Shown: positions 51,458 through 60,087, numbered from the stretch's first letter. The stretch is DNA of 64,000 nt from UMGS1975 sp959600905 (GCA_959600905.1 CAUGNO010000007.1:1-64000); one strand, 5' to 3'. Notes: a model not told the origin generated them from the sequence alone. Numbers and translations are program-made.

Positions 51458-51533
51458 GGTGTACCAGAAGGGATTCGAACCCCCGACCTTTTGATTCGTA
51501 GTCAAACGCTCTATCCAGCTGAGCTACTGGTAC
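51457..51533 (-). tRNA. tRNA-Arg (anticodon ACG)
   Basis: The reverse strand gives a complete 77-base tRNA with acceptor GTACCAG/CTGGTAC, discriminator A and encoded CCA (51457-51459). The anticodon loop CTACGAA gives ACG, which needs A-to-I editing by TadA to read CGN codons. It is divergent from argS, the gene for its synthetase. Confidence 0.97.
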
Positions 51534-51607
51534 ACGGTGCTCAAATATAATACATCACAACCCCGGGAATGTCAACAGAAAAATTGCTTGTTTTTCAGGG
51601 CACAGAA

Positions 51608-51636
51608 TTGAAAGCATAAGGGGTTTGTGCTATAGT
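51608..51636 (+). promoter_or_regulatory. Promoter of argS
   Basis: TTGAAA (51608-51613), a 17-base spacer and TATAGT (51631-51636) lie upstream of argS. The leader of about 65 bases contains a hairpin (CCCTCTGCGC / GCGCATAGAGGG, 51666-51693) but is too short for a T-box. Confidence 0.75.
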
Positions 51637-51709
51637 AAACTAAGTATACGTATAAAGTTTGCATCCCTCTGCGCCGCAAAGCGCATAGAGGGCAAAGGAG
51701 CCGAGAAAG

Positions 51710-53407
51710 TTGCCATTCAAACAAGAGATCGCAAAGGCCGTGTCCCAGGTGCTAGATACGCCTTTGGAACAGGTATTGCCGTTGATAGAGACCCCGCCGG
51801 ACCCGGCCCTGGGCGATTATGCGCTGCCCTGCTTTGCCTTTGCCAAAACCCTGCGCAAAGCGCCGCAGCTGATTGCCAAAAGCATTGTGGAAAGCGCCAT
51901 GCCGGCCTGCGTTGTCAAGGCGGAGGTGGCGGGCGGCTACGCCAATTTTACTGTGGATAAGGCGCTGTATGCCCGTACCGTGCTGGATCAGGCGCTTTTA
52001 GAAGGCGAGCGCTACGGCGCGCAGGATATCGGCCATGGGCGCACCGTGTGCATCGATTACAGCAGCATCAACATCGCCAAGCAGTTCCACATCGGCCATC
52101 TTTCCAGCACCGCCATCGGACATGCCCTGTACAATCTCTACAATTTCATGGGCTATAAGAGCGTCGGCATCAACCACCTGGGCGACTGGGGCACGCAGTT
52201 CGGCAAGCTGCTGGCCGCCTACGAACTGTGGGGCGATGAAGCCGCCGTCCGCGAAAAGGGCGTGGAGGAGATGACGCGCCTATATGTCAAATTCCATGAG
52301 GAAGCGGAAAAGGACCCGGCCCTGGAGGATATCGGCCGCGCCTGGTTCAAGCGCATCGAGGATGGCGACAAGACCGCGCTGGCGCTGTTCGATCAGTTCA
52401 AGCAGGCCACCATCCGGGAGGTCATGAAAATCTACGACCTTTTGGGCATTACATTTGACAGCTACAACGGCGAAGCGTTTTACAATGATAAGATGCAGCC
52501 CGTGGTGGACGAGCTGCGGGCCAAGCACCTGCTCACCCTCTCTGAAGGCGCGTATGTGGTGGATCTGTCCGAGGACAACATGCCGCCCTGCATCATCTTG
52601 AAATCCGACGGCACCACCCTGTACGCCACCCGCGATCTGGCGGCGGCGTTTTACCGCAAAAAAACCTACGACTTTGCTAAGTGCCTGTATGTGGTGGCTT
52701 ATCAGCAGAATCTGCATTTCCGCCAATGGTTCAAGGTGGTGGAAAAGATGGGCTACGATTGGGCCGAGGATTTGGAGCACGTGGCCTTTGGCATGGTCTC
52801 CCTGGCGGACGGCACCACGCTTTCCACCAGAAAAGGCCATGTGGTGCTGCTCAAGGATGTGCTGCACAGCGCCATCGCGCGCGCGGGCGAAATTTTGGAG
52901 GAGAAATCCCCGCATCTTGAGGATAAGCAGACGGTGGCCGAGCAGGTCGGCGTGGGCGCGGTGGTGTTTGGCGTATTGTACAATGCCAGGATCAAGGATA
53001 TCGCGTTTTCCTACGACCGGGCGCTCTCCTTTGACGGAGAGACCGCCCCGTACCTGCAATATACCGGCGCGCGCTGCTGCAGCGTCTTAAGGAAAGCCGA
53101 CCCGGCCTGGCAAGAGGCAGAGCCGGACGATGCGGCGCTTTCCGGACCGTTTGCCACGGCCGTGGTGCGCGCGCTGGAGGGCTGGAAGGACGCCGTGGCC
53201 GCGGCTTTGGAGAAAAACGAGCCGTATCTTTTGAGCCGGGCGCTCATCGAATTGGCACAGGCGTACAACCGGTTTTACTATGAAGAACGCATCATCACGG
53301 AAAACAGCGCGCAGACCGCCGCGCGGCTGCAGCTGACAACAGCGGTGCGCACCGTGCTCAAAACCGGGCTGGGGCTTTTGGGCATCGCATCGCCGGAAAG
53401 GATGTAA
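51710..53407 (+). CDS. argS: Arginine--tRNA ligase
   Basis: This class I synthetase charges tRNA-Arg. The 565-residue protein has an N-terminal additional domain, the HIGH motif HIGHLSS (in KQFHIGHLSS), the KMSKS equivalent in LSTRKGHVV and the C-terminal DALR anticodon-binding domain with YNRFYYEERI. It starts with TTG at 51710, 9 bases after AAAGGAG, and has a strong own promoter. The tRNA-Arg gene is directly upstream on the other strand. Two small membrane genes follow almost without gap. Confidence 0.96.
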   Translation: MPFKQEIAKAVSQVLDTPLEQVLPLIETPPDPALGDYALPCFAFAKTLRKAPQLIAKSIVESAMPACVVKAEVAGGYANFTVDKALYARTVLDQALLEGERYGAQDIGHGRTVCIDYSSINIAKQFHIGHLSSTAIGHALYNLYNFMGYKSVGINHLGDWGTQFGKLLAAYELWGDEAAVREKGVEEMTRLYVKFHEEAEKDPALEDIGRAWFKRIEDGDKTALALFDQFKQATIREVMKIYDLLGITFDSYNGEAFYNDKMQPVVDELRAKHLLTLSEGAYVVDLSEDNMPPCIILKSDGTTLYATRDLAAAFYRKKTYDFAKCLYVVAYQQNLHFRQWFKVVEKMGYDWAEDLEHVAFGMVSLADGTTLSTRKGHVVLLKDVLHSAIARAGEILEEKSPHLEDKQTVAEQVGVGAVVFGVLYNARIKDIAFSYDRALSFDGETAPYLQYTGARCCSVLRKADPAWQEAEPDDAALSGPFATAVVRALEGWKDAVAAALEKNEPYLLSRALIELAQAYNRFYYEERIITENSAQTAARLQLTTAVRTVLKTGLGLLGIASPERM

Positions 53408-53408
53408 C

Positions 53409-53834
53409 ATGCGGGCATTTTCCATCAACCGAAATCGGTGGACACAAAAATTTCTCTTTGGCGCGCTGATGCTGGCTCTCGGCATTGTCTGGGCCCAGGA
53501 AGCGTTTCGCGCCAAGCCCATGCAAACGGTGGAGGGCGTGTTTTTCGCGCTGTTTGCCTGGTATGGGCTGATGATCCTGTCCCAGAGCTTTTTTGCCGAG
53601 ATCCGTACCGACGAAACGGGCATTGCCATCCGCAAAACCTTTCTGCCGGCCACCCGGATCGCGTACGATGACATTACCGGTATGTTTTACGACGCTATGC
53701 ACGCCCGCATGATGCTGGTGCTCAATGAAAAAAAGCGCGTGGCGTTTGTCTATCAGTATGAGGATGTCCAGGGCTTTATCCAGCTGCTGGCGGCGCACTG
53801 CAAACAGTTACAGCAAGGGGAAAACAGACAATGA
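53409..53834 (+). CDS. Two-helix membrane protein with PH-like domain
   Basis: The 141-residue protein has two N-terminal membrane helices (about residues 14-30 and 44-61) and then a soluble domain with strands such as FFAEIRTDETGIAIRKTF, TRIAYDDITGMFYD and KKRVAFVYQYEDVQGF. It resembles small bacterial PH-like membrane proteins (YcxB-like). It starts two bases after argS, overlaps the next gene by 4 bases and has a sister protein there. Role unknown. Confidence 0.7.
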   Translation: MRAFSINRNRWTQKFLFGALMLALGIVWAQEAFRAKPMQTVEGVFFALFAWYGLMILSQSFFAEIRTDETGIAIRKTFLPATRIAYDDITGMFYDAMHARMMLVLNEKKRVAFVYQYEDVQGFIQLLAAHCKQLQQGENRQ

Positions 53835-54262
53835 AACAAAAGAGGATCTATGCGTGGAAAGCGCTGCTGCCCAGGCTGAGCCGCGGCGTGTTGTATGTCT
53901 TGGTGGCAGTGGGTGCAGTTTGGCTGCTGCCCGGCGACCCCGCCACGCTGAATACCATTTTAACGGCGGTGCTGTGCATCGGTGCTGTGGTGTATTTGGC
54001 GTCTGTATACCTCAAGTATGGGCGCGATTATTACCGGGCCGGCGAAACCGAGGTGCGCCTGCACCGGGACGGCAAAGAGACCGTCATCCCCATCAGCCAG
54101 GTGGAGTTTGCCTCGTATGACGGCAGCGCCCTTGGCGTAGAGCTGCACCTAAAGGATAAAAAGGTTATTTCCTTTCATGAATATTTAGACCTAAAGCCGC
54201 TGGTCATCGCGCTGGATAACCAGGGCATCCGGGTAGAATACAAACGCATGGGCAAACGATAA
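53831..54262 (+). CDS. Two-helix membrane protein with PH-like domain
   Basis: The 143-residue protein again has two N-terminal helices (about 17-33 and 44-61) and then ETEVRLHRDGKETVIPISQ and KKVISFHEYLDLKPLV, matching the PH-like layout of the previous protein. The pair probably arose by duplication. Its ATG overlaps the previous stop codon (ATGA). They might form a complex in the membrane; function unknown. Confidence 0.7.
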   Translation: MKQKRIYAWKALLPRLSRGVLYVLVAVGAVWLLPGDPATLNTILTAVLCIGAVVYLASVYLKYGRDYYRAGETEVRLHRDGKETVIPISQVEFASYDGSALGVELHLKDKKVISFHEYLDLKPLVIALDNQGIRVEYKRMGKR

Positions 54263-54303
54263 AGGCAACGCCGCGCCGGCGGCAGGAAAGGGGAAGAAAA
54301 CCA

Positions 54304-55323
54304 ATGGCCAAACGGCAAAGCGGTATCAAGGGCCTGTTGAAACGCTGGTTTATCGACGCGCTGGGCGCGATGGCACAGGGGCTGTTTGCCTCGCTGATCA
54401 TCGGGCTCATCATTCAGCAGCTGGGGAAAATCCCCTGGCTTTCGTTTTTAACGCCGTTTGCCCAAATGCTGTCCGCTTCCAGCCCGGTGGTGGGCGCCGC
54501 CATCGGCGTGGCGGTGGCCTATGGGCTCAAGCATGCGCCGCTGGTGGTGTTTTCCTCGGCGGCGACCGGGGCGCTGGGCTATTCGCTGGGCGGGCCGGTC
54601 GGCGCGTTTTTGGCGTCGCTGGCCGGGGCGGAGCTGGCGGGCCTTTTGGCGGGCAAAACCAAGGTGGATATCGTCGTGCTGCCCTTTGTGGCCATCGTCG
54701 CCGGCGGGCTGGTCGCGACCTGGATCGGCCCCGGCATCAATGCGATGATGACGGGCATCGGCAGTTTTATCAACCTGGCCACCGAATTACAGCCCATCCC
54801 GATGGGCATTTTGGTCAGCGTGGTGATGGGCATGGCGCTCACAGCCCCCATCTCCTCGGCGGCCATCGCCATCTCACTGGATCTTTCCGGCCTGGCGGCG
54901 GGGGCGGCTACGGTGGGCTGCTGTGTGAATATGCTGGGCTTTGCCGTGGCCAGCTACCGCGAAAACGGCGTGGGCGGGCTGATCAGCCAGGGCCTGGGCA
55001 CCAGCATGCTGCAGGTGCCCAATATCGTGAGAAAGCCGGTGATCTGGCTGCCGGAGATCATCGTCAGCGCCATTTTGGGGCCGCTGTCCACCACGCTGTT
55101 TGCCATGACAAACAACGCCATGGGCGCCGGCATGGGCACCAGCGGGCTGGTGGGCCAGTTTGGCACCATCGCCGCCATGGCAGGCAGCGAGCCGATGGTG
55201 TGGATTTTATTGAAAATGGCGATCTTGCAGTTTATCCTGCCCATTTTGCTGACGCTGGTCATCTCAAACGGCATGCGGCGCGCAGGGTGGATCAAGCCCG
55301 GCGATATGAAGCTGGATCTATAA
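54304..55323 (+). CDS. PTS_EIIC_2-type membrane permease
   Basis: The 339-residue membrane protein has about ten helices and belongs to the EIIC-like family PTS_EIIC_2 (PF13303): AQGLFASLIIGLIIQQLG, AAIGVAVAYGLKHAPLVVFSS-type segment (in pieces), VMGMALTAPISSAAIAISL and LGTSMLQVPNI. No EIIA or EIIB gene is adjacent, so it may be a non-PTS permease. Transported substrate unknown. It lies between the PH-like pair and serS. Confidence 0.85.
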   Translation: MAKRQSGIKGLLKRWFIDALGAMAQGLFASLIIGLIIQQLGKIPWLSFLTPFAQMLSASSPVVGAAIGVAVAYGLKHAPLVVFSSAATGALGYSLGGPVGAFLASLAGAELAGLLAGKTKVDIVVLPFVAIVAGGLVATWIGPGINAMMTGIGSFINLATELQPIPMGILVSVVMGMALTAPISSAAIAISLDLSGLAAGAATVGCCVNMLGFAVASYRENGVGGLISQGLGTSMLQVPNIVRKPVIWLPEIIVSAILGPLSTTLFAMTNNAMGAGMGTSGLVGQFGTIAAMAGSEPMVWILLKMAILQFILPILLTLVISNGMRRAGWIKPGDMKLDL

Positions 55324-55340
55324 ATACCTATTGAAAACAA

Positions 55341-55371
55341 GGCCGGGGATACAAAAAACGGTATGCCGGCC
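55341..55371 (+). terminator. Hairpin in the serS leader
   Basis: GGCCGG-(GG)-ATAC / GTAT-(G)-CCGGCC form a strong stem 39 bases before the serS start. It lacks a T-run and may slow transcription or end the permease transcript inefficiently. Confidence 0.35.
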
Positions 55372-55409
55372 ATAGCATTTTAACCATAACCCATAAGGAG
55401 AGACGAGGC

Positions 55410-56840
55410 ATGTTAGACGCAAAATTCATTCGGCAAAACCCGGAGTTTGTCAAGACCGCGGTGCAGAACCGCAACGGGGACCCGGCCGTCATCGACGAAT
55501 TGATGGCGGTGGACGCGCAGCGCAGGGCCGCCATCAGCCAAAGCGAGGCGATGCAGGCTTCCCGCAACCGGCTCTCCAATTTTATGCCGCTTTTGCAGCA
55601 GCTGAAAAAAGCCAACGGAGATGCGGACGCGCTGGCCAAGGCCGAGGGGCGTGTGCAGGCGTTTTGCGCGGAGTTTGCGGCGGATACGCCGGAGGGCGCC
55701 GCTAAGGCACTGCTTTCGGAGGCGGTGCAAAAGGCTGAGGCGGGCGTGCTGGCAGGGGACGCATTTGAGAGCATAAAGCAGCGCTTTTTATCCCTGATGA
55801 AAAAAGAGGACGGCGCAGAGGCCAAGCAAAAGGTGGACGCGCTGGAAAAGCGCTTTACCGAGATCCTGCTGACCATCCCCAACATCCAGCACGAAAGCGT
55901 GCCGGTCGGCAAGGACGACAGCGAAAATGTGGAGGTGCGCCGTTGGGGCGAGCCTACGCAGTTTGATTTTGAGCCAAAGCCGCATTGGGACCTCGGCCAG
56001 GCGCTGGGCTGGTTTGATTGGGACGCCGCCGCCCGCGTAACAGGCTCGCGCTTTACCTTTTACAAGGGCCTGGGCGCGCGGCTGGAGCGCTCTTTGTTCA
56101 ACTTTATGATGAATACCCATGCAGACCATGGCTATACCGAGGTGCTGCCGCCGTACATCGTGCACCGCCACAGCATGGTGGGCACCGGCCAGCTGCCTAA
56201 GTTTGAGGAGGATGCGTTCAAGGTCGTAGGTCAGGATTATTTTCTAATCCCTACCGCTGAAGTGCCGGTGACCAATATGTACCGCGACTGCATCCTCAAA
56301 GCCGAGGAGCTGCCGCTGCGCTACTGCGCGTTTTCTGCCTGCTTCCGCGCCGAGGCGGGCAGCGCCGGCAGGGATACCCGCGGCATCATCCGCCAGCACC
56401 AGTTCAATAAAGTGGAGATGGTGCACTTTGCCCATCCGGACGACAGCTACCAAGACCTGGAGCGCATGACAAACGACGCCGAGCGCATTTTGCAGACGCT
56501 GGGCCTGCCGTACCGCGTGGTGCAGCTCTGCACCGGCGACGCCGGCTTTTCCAGCGCCAAAACCTACGACTTGGAGGTCTGGATGCCGTCCTACGGGCGG
56601 TATGTGGAGATCTCCTCGTGCAGCAACTGCGAAGCGTTCCAGGCGCGCCGGGCGAATATCCGCTTCCGCGATACCGACGGCAAACTGAAGTTTGTACACA
56701 CCTTAAACGGCTCCGGCCTGGCCGTGGGGCGCACGGTGGCGGCTGTGATGGAAAATTACCAGCAGGCGGACGGCAGCATCGCCATCCCGGAGGCGCTGAA
56801 AGCCTACATGGGATGCGAAATCGCGTCGCCTGAAAAATAA
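55410..56840 (+). CDS. serS: Serine--tRNA ligase with extended coiled-coil arm
   Basis: This class II synthetase charges tRNA-Ser. Class II motif 2 is FRAEAGSAGRDTRGIIRQHQF (20-residue parts visible: FRAEAGSAGRDTRG, RQHQFNKVEM) and motif 3 is NGSGLAVGRTVAAVMEN. At 476 residues it is about 50 longer than a usual SerRS. The extra residues lie in the N-terminal tRNA-binding arm (about 55-150 instead of about 50 residues between RNRLS and IPNIQHESVPVGKD). The strong AAGGAGAG site fixes the start. rplI follows 15 bases later. Confidence 0.96.
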   Translation: MLDAKFIRQNPEFVKTAVQNRNGDPAVIDELMAVDAQRRAAISQSEAMQASRNRLSNFMPLLQQLKKANGDADALAKAEGRVQAFCAEFAADTPEGAAKALLSEAVQKAEAGVLAGDAFESIKQRFLSLMKKEDGAEAKQKVDALEKRFTEILLTIPNIQHESVPVGKDDSENVEVRRWGEPTQFDFEPKPHWDLGQALGWFDWDAAARVTGSRFTFYKGLGARLERSLFNFMMNTHADHGYTEVLPPYIVHRHSMVGTGQLPKFEEDAFKVVGQDYFLIPTAEVPVTNMYRDCILKAEELPLRYCAFSACFRAEAGSAGRDTRGIIRQHQFNKVEMVHFAHPDDSYQDLERMTNDAERILQTLGLPYRVVQLCTGDAGFSSAKTYDLEVWMPSYGRYVEISSCSNCEAFQARRANIRFRDTDGKLKFVHTLNGSGLAVGRTVAAVMENYQQADGSIAIPEALKAYMGCEIASPEK

Positions 56841-56855
56841 AGGAGGAAACAGACG

Positions 56856-57302
56856 ATGAAGGTCGTATTGAATCAGGACGTAAAGGGCACGGGCAAAAAG
56901 GGGCAGACCGTCGAAGTGTCCGACGGCTATGCCCGCAACTTTCTGCTCCGCAAAAATTTGGCCGTAGAGGCCACCCAGCAAAACATCAACAACGCCGCCG
57001 CCAAGGAAAAGGCGGCCCAGCATAAGCAGGCCGTGCAGCTGGCAGAGGCCAAGGCGCAGGCGGAAAAGCTTGAGGGCCAGAAGCTGTCCCTCAAGGTAAA
57101 AACCGGCGAGACCGGTAAGCTCTTCGGCGCCGTGACCAATAAGGAAATTGCAGACCTGTTAAAACAGAAGTTTGGCTACGAGCTGGATAAGAAAAAGATC
57201 GTGCTTGCCGAGCCCATCAAGCAGGTGGGCAGCTACGCCGTAGAGCTAAAGCCGTACGCCAACGTATCCTGCAAGATCACCGTAACGGTGGAAAGCCTGT
57301 AA
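56856..57302 (+). CDS. rplI: 50S ribosomal protein L9
   Basis: The 148-residue protein has the L9 signature GKKGQTVEVSDGYARNFLLRK at the N-terminus (in pieces: KGTGKKGQTVEVSDGYARN) and the C-terminal rRNA-binding domain after a long helix (AAAKEKAAQHKQAVQLAEAKAQ, in parts). L9 binds domain V of 23S rRNA. It lies between serS and dnaB; rplI-dnaB is the standard Firmicutes order. AAAGGAGGA precedes the ATG. Confidence 0.97.
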   Translation: MKVVLNQDVKGTGKKGQTVEVSDGYARNFLLRKNLAVEATQQNINNAAAKEKAAQHKQAVQLAEAKAQAEKLEGQKLSLKVKTGETGKLFGAVTNKEIADLLKQKFGYELDKKKIVLAEPIKQVGSYAVELKPYANVSCKITVTVESL

Positions 57303-57318
57303 CAAAGGAGGAGGGGCC

Positions 57319-58710
57319 ATGAGCAGCAGCGCACAGCGCGTGCCGCCGCACAGCATCGAGGCAGAGCAGTCCGTCTTGGGCAGCATGCTGCTGGATGCCA
57401 ATGCCGTCACCCAGGCGATGGAAACGCTGACGACCGAGGATTTCTATACCCCCGGCCATCAAAAGATCTATGCGGCCATGGCCAGCCTGCATTTGGACGG
57501 CCAGCCGGTAGACCTTGTCACCGTGCTGGAAAAGATGAATCAGCAGGGTACGCTGGAAAGCGCCGGCGGCATGGAATACCTGACCACGCTGTCTAACCTT
57601 GTACCGACGACGGCCAATGTTTCGCAGTATATCAAGATCGTGGAGGACCGCAGCGTGCTGCGCGGCGTCATCGACGCCGGCAGCCATATGGTGGCCAGCG
57701 GCTACCAGGCGGAGAAAAGCGCAGACGACGTGGTGGCGGACGCGCATGACGCCGTGTATGCGCTGGCGATGCGCAACCGCACCGATTCGCTGAAACCCTT
57801 GAAGGAGGGCGTGGCGGAGGCGCTGGTACGCGTGGCCGAGGCAGCGCAGCGCGGCGGCGGCATCGTAGGAACGCCCAGCGGCTTTGCCGATCTGGATAAG
57901 CTGACCGCCGGGTTCGAGGCCGGGCAGCTCGTCATTTTGGCGGCGCGCCCCGGCATGGGCAAAACCAGCTTTGCGCTCAACCTGGCGCACAATGCCGGCG
58001 TGAAAAACCGCTTGCCTGTGGCGATCTTCAGCTTGGAAATGCCGCAAAGCGACCTCGCGCTCAGGATGATCTGCGCCGAAGCCAGGGTCAGCCTGGGCAA
58101 GGCCAGGGCGGGTACGCTGGATGATGAGGAGTTTGGCCAGTTTGTGCGGGCGTCTACAGAATTTAACGACGTGCCCATCTACATCGACGACAGCGGCAGC
58201 GCTACCGTGCCGGAGATCCGGGCGCGGTGCATGCGCTTTTCCGGCAAGGAAAAGAAAAACCTGGGGCTGGTCATCATCGACTATTTGCAGCTCATGAGCG
58301 CCACCCAGCAGTCCCGGGCGGGCAGCCGTACCCAGGAAATCTCAGAGCTGACGCGCCAGCTAAAGCTGCTGGCCCGTGACCTAAAGGCGCCGATTTTGCT
58401 GTTGAGCCAGCTCAACCGCGACATCGAGCGCCGCCAAAACAAAACCCCCATGATGGCAGACCTGCGCGAATCCGGCTCCATTGAGCAGGATGCGGACATC
58501 ATCATGTTTTTGGCCAGCCAGCAGGATGTGGACGGCACGGGGGACGAATACGATTATGACGACGAAGAGCCCCAGAGCGCCCAGGCGCAAAACGGGGTGT
58601 ATGTCATCCTCGCGAAAAACAGGAACGGCCCGGCCGGCGAAAATGTTCTGCTGTATTGGAACGGCGAATACACCAAATTTTCCAGCCCGTCGGACCGGGA
58701 GGAAATGTAG
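57319..58710 (+). CDS. dnaB: Replicative DNA helicase
   Basis: The 463-residue hexameric helicase unwinds DNA at the fork. The N-terminal domain (PPHSIEAEQSVLGSML) is followed by the RecA-like motor: Walker A ARPGMGKTS, Walker B LVIIDYLQLM, and QEISELTRQLKLLARDL with the arginine finger region. It is followed by an acidic insertion (DEYDYDDEEPQSAQ) and NRNGP. It should be loaded by the DnaC-like ATPase of this window. AAAGGAGGAG lies upstream of the ATG. Confidence 0.97.
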   Translation: MSSSAQRVPPHSIEAEQSVLGSMLLDANAVTQAMETLTTEDFYTPGHQKIYAAMASLHLDGQPVDLVTVLEKMNQQGTLESAGGMEYLTTLSNLVPTTANVSQYIKIVEDRSVLRGVIDAGSHMVASGYQAEKSADDVVADAHDAVYALAMRNRTDSLKPLKEGVAEALVRVAEAAQRGGGIVGTPSGFADLDKLTAGFEAGQLVILAARPGMGKTSFALNLAHNAGVKNRLPVAIFSLEMPQSDLALRMICAEARVSLGKARAGTLDDEEFGQFVRASTEFNDVPIYIDDSGSATVPEIRARCMRFSGKEKKNLGLVIIDYLQLMSATQQSRAGSRTQEISELTRQLKLLARDLKAPILLLSQLNRDIERRQNKTPMMADLRESGSIEQDADIIMFLASQQDVDGTGDEYDYDDEEPQSAQAQNGVYVILAKNRNGPAGENVLLYWNGEYTKFSSPSDREEM

Positions 58711-58793
58711 AATTGCATTTCTCTGCCAAATAGGATACAATCTAGGCAGCTTGAATGGGCCGAAGGGCCACAAAGAAAGTAGGTGTTGTGCCT

Positions 58794-59084
58794 GTGGAAG
58801 AAGAAATGATGGATATTGTCGTGTTTGAAGATGAAAACGGAAACGAGATCGAGTTTGAAATCCAGTTTTCCTTTGAACATAAGGGCGAAGAATACGCGGT
58901 TTTGACTGAGGCATCCGAAATGGAAGCCATGACGGAGGACGACGCGCCGGATCTGTACATCCTGCGCATCGTGAAAAACGGCGACGAAGAGGAGTTCGTA
59001 GCCGTGGATGAGGACATGATGGAAGAGCTCATCGACGTCGTAGAGCGCATCTTTGAGGATGAGCTGGAAGGCGAGGAAGAATAA
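58794..59084 (+). CDS. DUF1292 protein
   Basis: The roughly 96-residue acidic protein has the DUF1292 pattern: MDIVVFEDENGNEIEFEI, EEYAVL, LYILRIVKNGDEEEFVAVDE and a final acidic helix. It resembles YrzB of Bacillus; function unknown. The frame opens at ATG 58755, but AAGTAGGTG (58776-58784 region) lies 8 bases before GTG 58794, and family members start at this point, so I place the start there with moderate certainty. Confidence 0.82.
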   Translation: MEEEMMDIVVFEDENGNEIEFEIQFSFEHKGEEYAVLTEASEMEAMTEDDAPDLYILRIVKNGDEEEFVAVDEDMMEELIDVVERIFEDELEGEEE

Positions 59085-59103
59085 GCGGAATTTCCGCCCA
59101 AAG

Positions 59104-59131
59104 AAAAAGCCCGGCACAGCCGGGCTTTTTG
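59104..59131. terminator. Bidirectional terminator between convergent genes
   Basis: The hairpin AAAAAGCCCGG-CACA-GCCGGGCTTTTT lies between the DUF1292 gene (+) and the DUF896 gene (-). Confidence 0.85.
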
Positions 59132-59155
59132 TATGCGCCTCGTTCGGGCAGGCGT

Positions 59156-59368
59156 TTAGGACAGCGGGGTTTTTTTGCGCAGGGGCACATACGCGCCCGT
59201 TTCATCCTGCACAAGCATGCGATCCAGATCCTCCGCCAGGCTCTTTTTCACAGCGTCGATATATTGTCTGCGCAATTTCTGCTGCTCGGCAGCCTCTGCT
59301 TGTGTCAAAGGACGCTCCTTTTTCAGGCGTGCCAGTTCGTTGATGCGCGCAATTTCTTTTTCTGTCAT
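59156..59368 (-). CDS. DUF896 protein (YnzC-like)
   Basis: The 70-residue protein has the DUF896 pattern: MTEKEIARINELARLKKERP, LTQAEAAEQQKLRRQYIDA and the C-terminal basic tail. These small helical cytosolic proteins (YnzC/YneA-linked in Bacillus) have no clear biochemical function. ATG 59368 with GTGAGGTGG upstream is the likely start, not a GTG three codons earlier. Confidence 0.9.
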   Translation of the reverse strand: MTEKEIARINELARLKKERPLTQAEAAEQQKLRRQYIDAVKKSLAEDLDRMLVQDETGAYVPLRKKTPLS

Positions 59369-59477
59369 TGATTCCACCTCACAGGTAGTGTATCATAGAA
59401 TACGGAACGCAGAAAAGCCCTAAATATAGTGGGGCATGGCGTTTTGTAAAGAATCTCAATTTCTGGAGGGGAATTTT

Positions 59478-59978
59478 ATGCTATATGCAAAATGGATCCA
59501 TGGCTCCGACGATATTTCTCTGGCAAAAGCTGTGCGTGAGCAGGTGTTTGTCAACGAGCAGGGCTTTGCACCGGAGCAGGAGTTCGACACGTTTGACAAC
59601 GGAGCCTGGCATGTCGTTGCCATGGAGGATGAAACGCCCATCGGCACAGGCCGGCTGTATATCGACGATGGGGAATTTACCATCGGCCGCCTATGCGTGC
59701 TGCCGGAATACCGCAACATGGGCATCGGCGATGCACTGATGCGCCTTTTGATGGATCGCGGCCTGGAGGTAGGCGCGCCGGCGCTGTACATCTCGGCCCA
59801 GGAACCGCTTTGTGGCATGTACGAAAAATACGGCTTTGCGCAGATCGGCGAACCGTACCAGGAAGGCAGCATTCCGCATGTGACCATGACGGTAAAGGCG
59901 GAGGAAGTGCAGTTTCCCGGCGGCTGCGGCGGCAGCTGTGGCGGTGGTTGCAGCGGCTGTGCGGGCTGCGGCGGCTGA
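59478..59978 (+). CDS. GNAT acetyltransferase with Cys/Gly-rich tail
   Basis: The 166-residue protein has the GNAT fold of the ElaA-like kind (VFVNEQGFAPEQEFD, ETPIGTGRLYIDDGEF, acetyl-CoA motif RNMGIGDALMRLL, GMYEKYGFAQIG). A tail of about 20 residues after VQFPGG is made only of Gly, Ser, Ala and Cys (GGCGGSCGGGCSGC pattern) with six Cys, unusual for this family. The tail may bind metal. GGAGGGG lies 8 bases before ATG 59478; an upstream frame start at 59436 lacks a site. Confidence 0.88.
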   Translation: MLYAKWIHGSDDISLAKAVREQVFVNEQGFAPEQEFDTFDNGAWHVVAMEDETPIGTGRLYIDDGEFTIGRLCVLPEYRNMGIGDALMRLLMDRGLEVGAPALYISAQEPLCGMYEKYGFAQIGEPYQEGSIPHVTMTVKAEEVQFPGGCGGSCGGGCSGCAGCGG

Positions 59979-59989
59979 TGATAGGGCTG

Positions 59990-60024
59990 AAAAAGGGGCG
60001 TGCTTGTCTGCACGCCCCTTTTTT
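59990..60024 (+). terminator. Terminator of the GNAT gene
   Basis: A perfect hairpin AAAAAGGGGCGTGC-TTGTC-GCACGCCCCTTTTTT-type with a T-run follows the stop codon. Confidence 0.9.
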
Positions 60025-60058
60025 ATAGCGCAAAGGCTGCGAAAAAAAGAAAAGCAGC

Positions 60059-60087
60059 TTGCATTTTCAAGCCGCCTTTGCTATAAT
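60059..60087 (+). promoter_or_regulatory. Promoter of tRNA-Thr
   Basis: TTGCAT (60059-60064), a 17-base spacer and TATAAT (60082-60087) lie 14 bases before the tRNA. Confidence 0.75.

Noticed and set aside
51637..51709. T-box riboswitch upstream of argS (and of glnS and serS)
   Set aside because: The leaders are too short (35-90 bases) and lack the specifier loop and T-box sequence.
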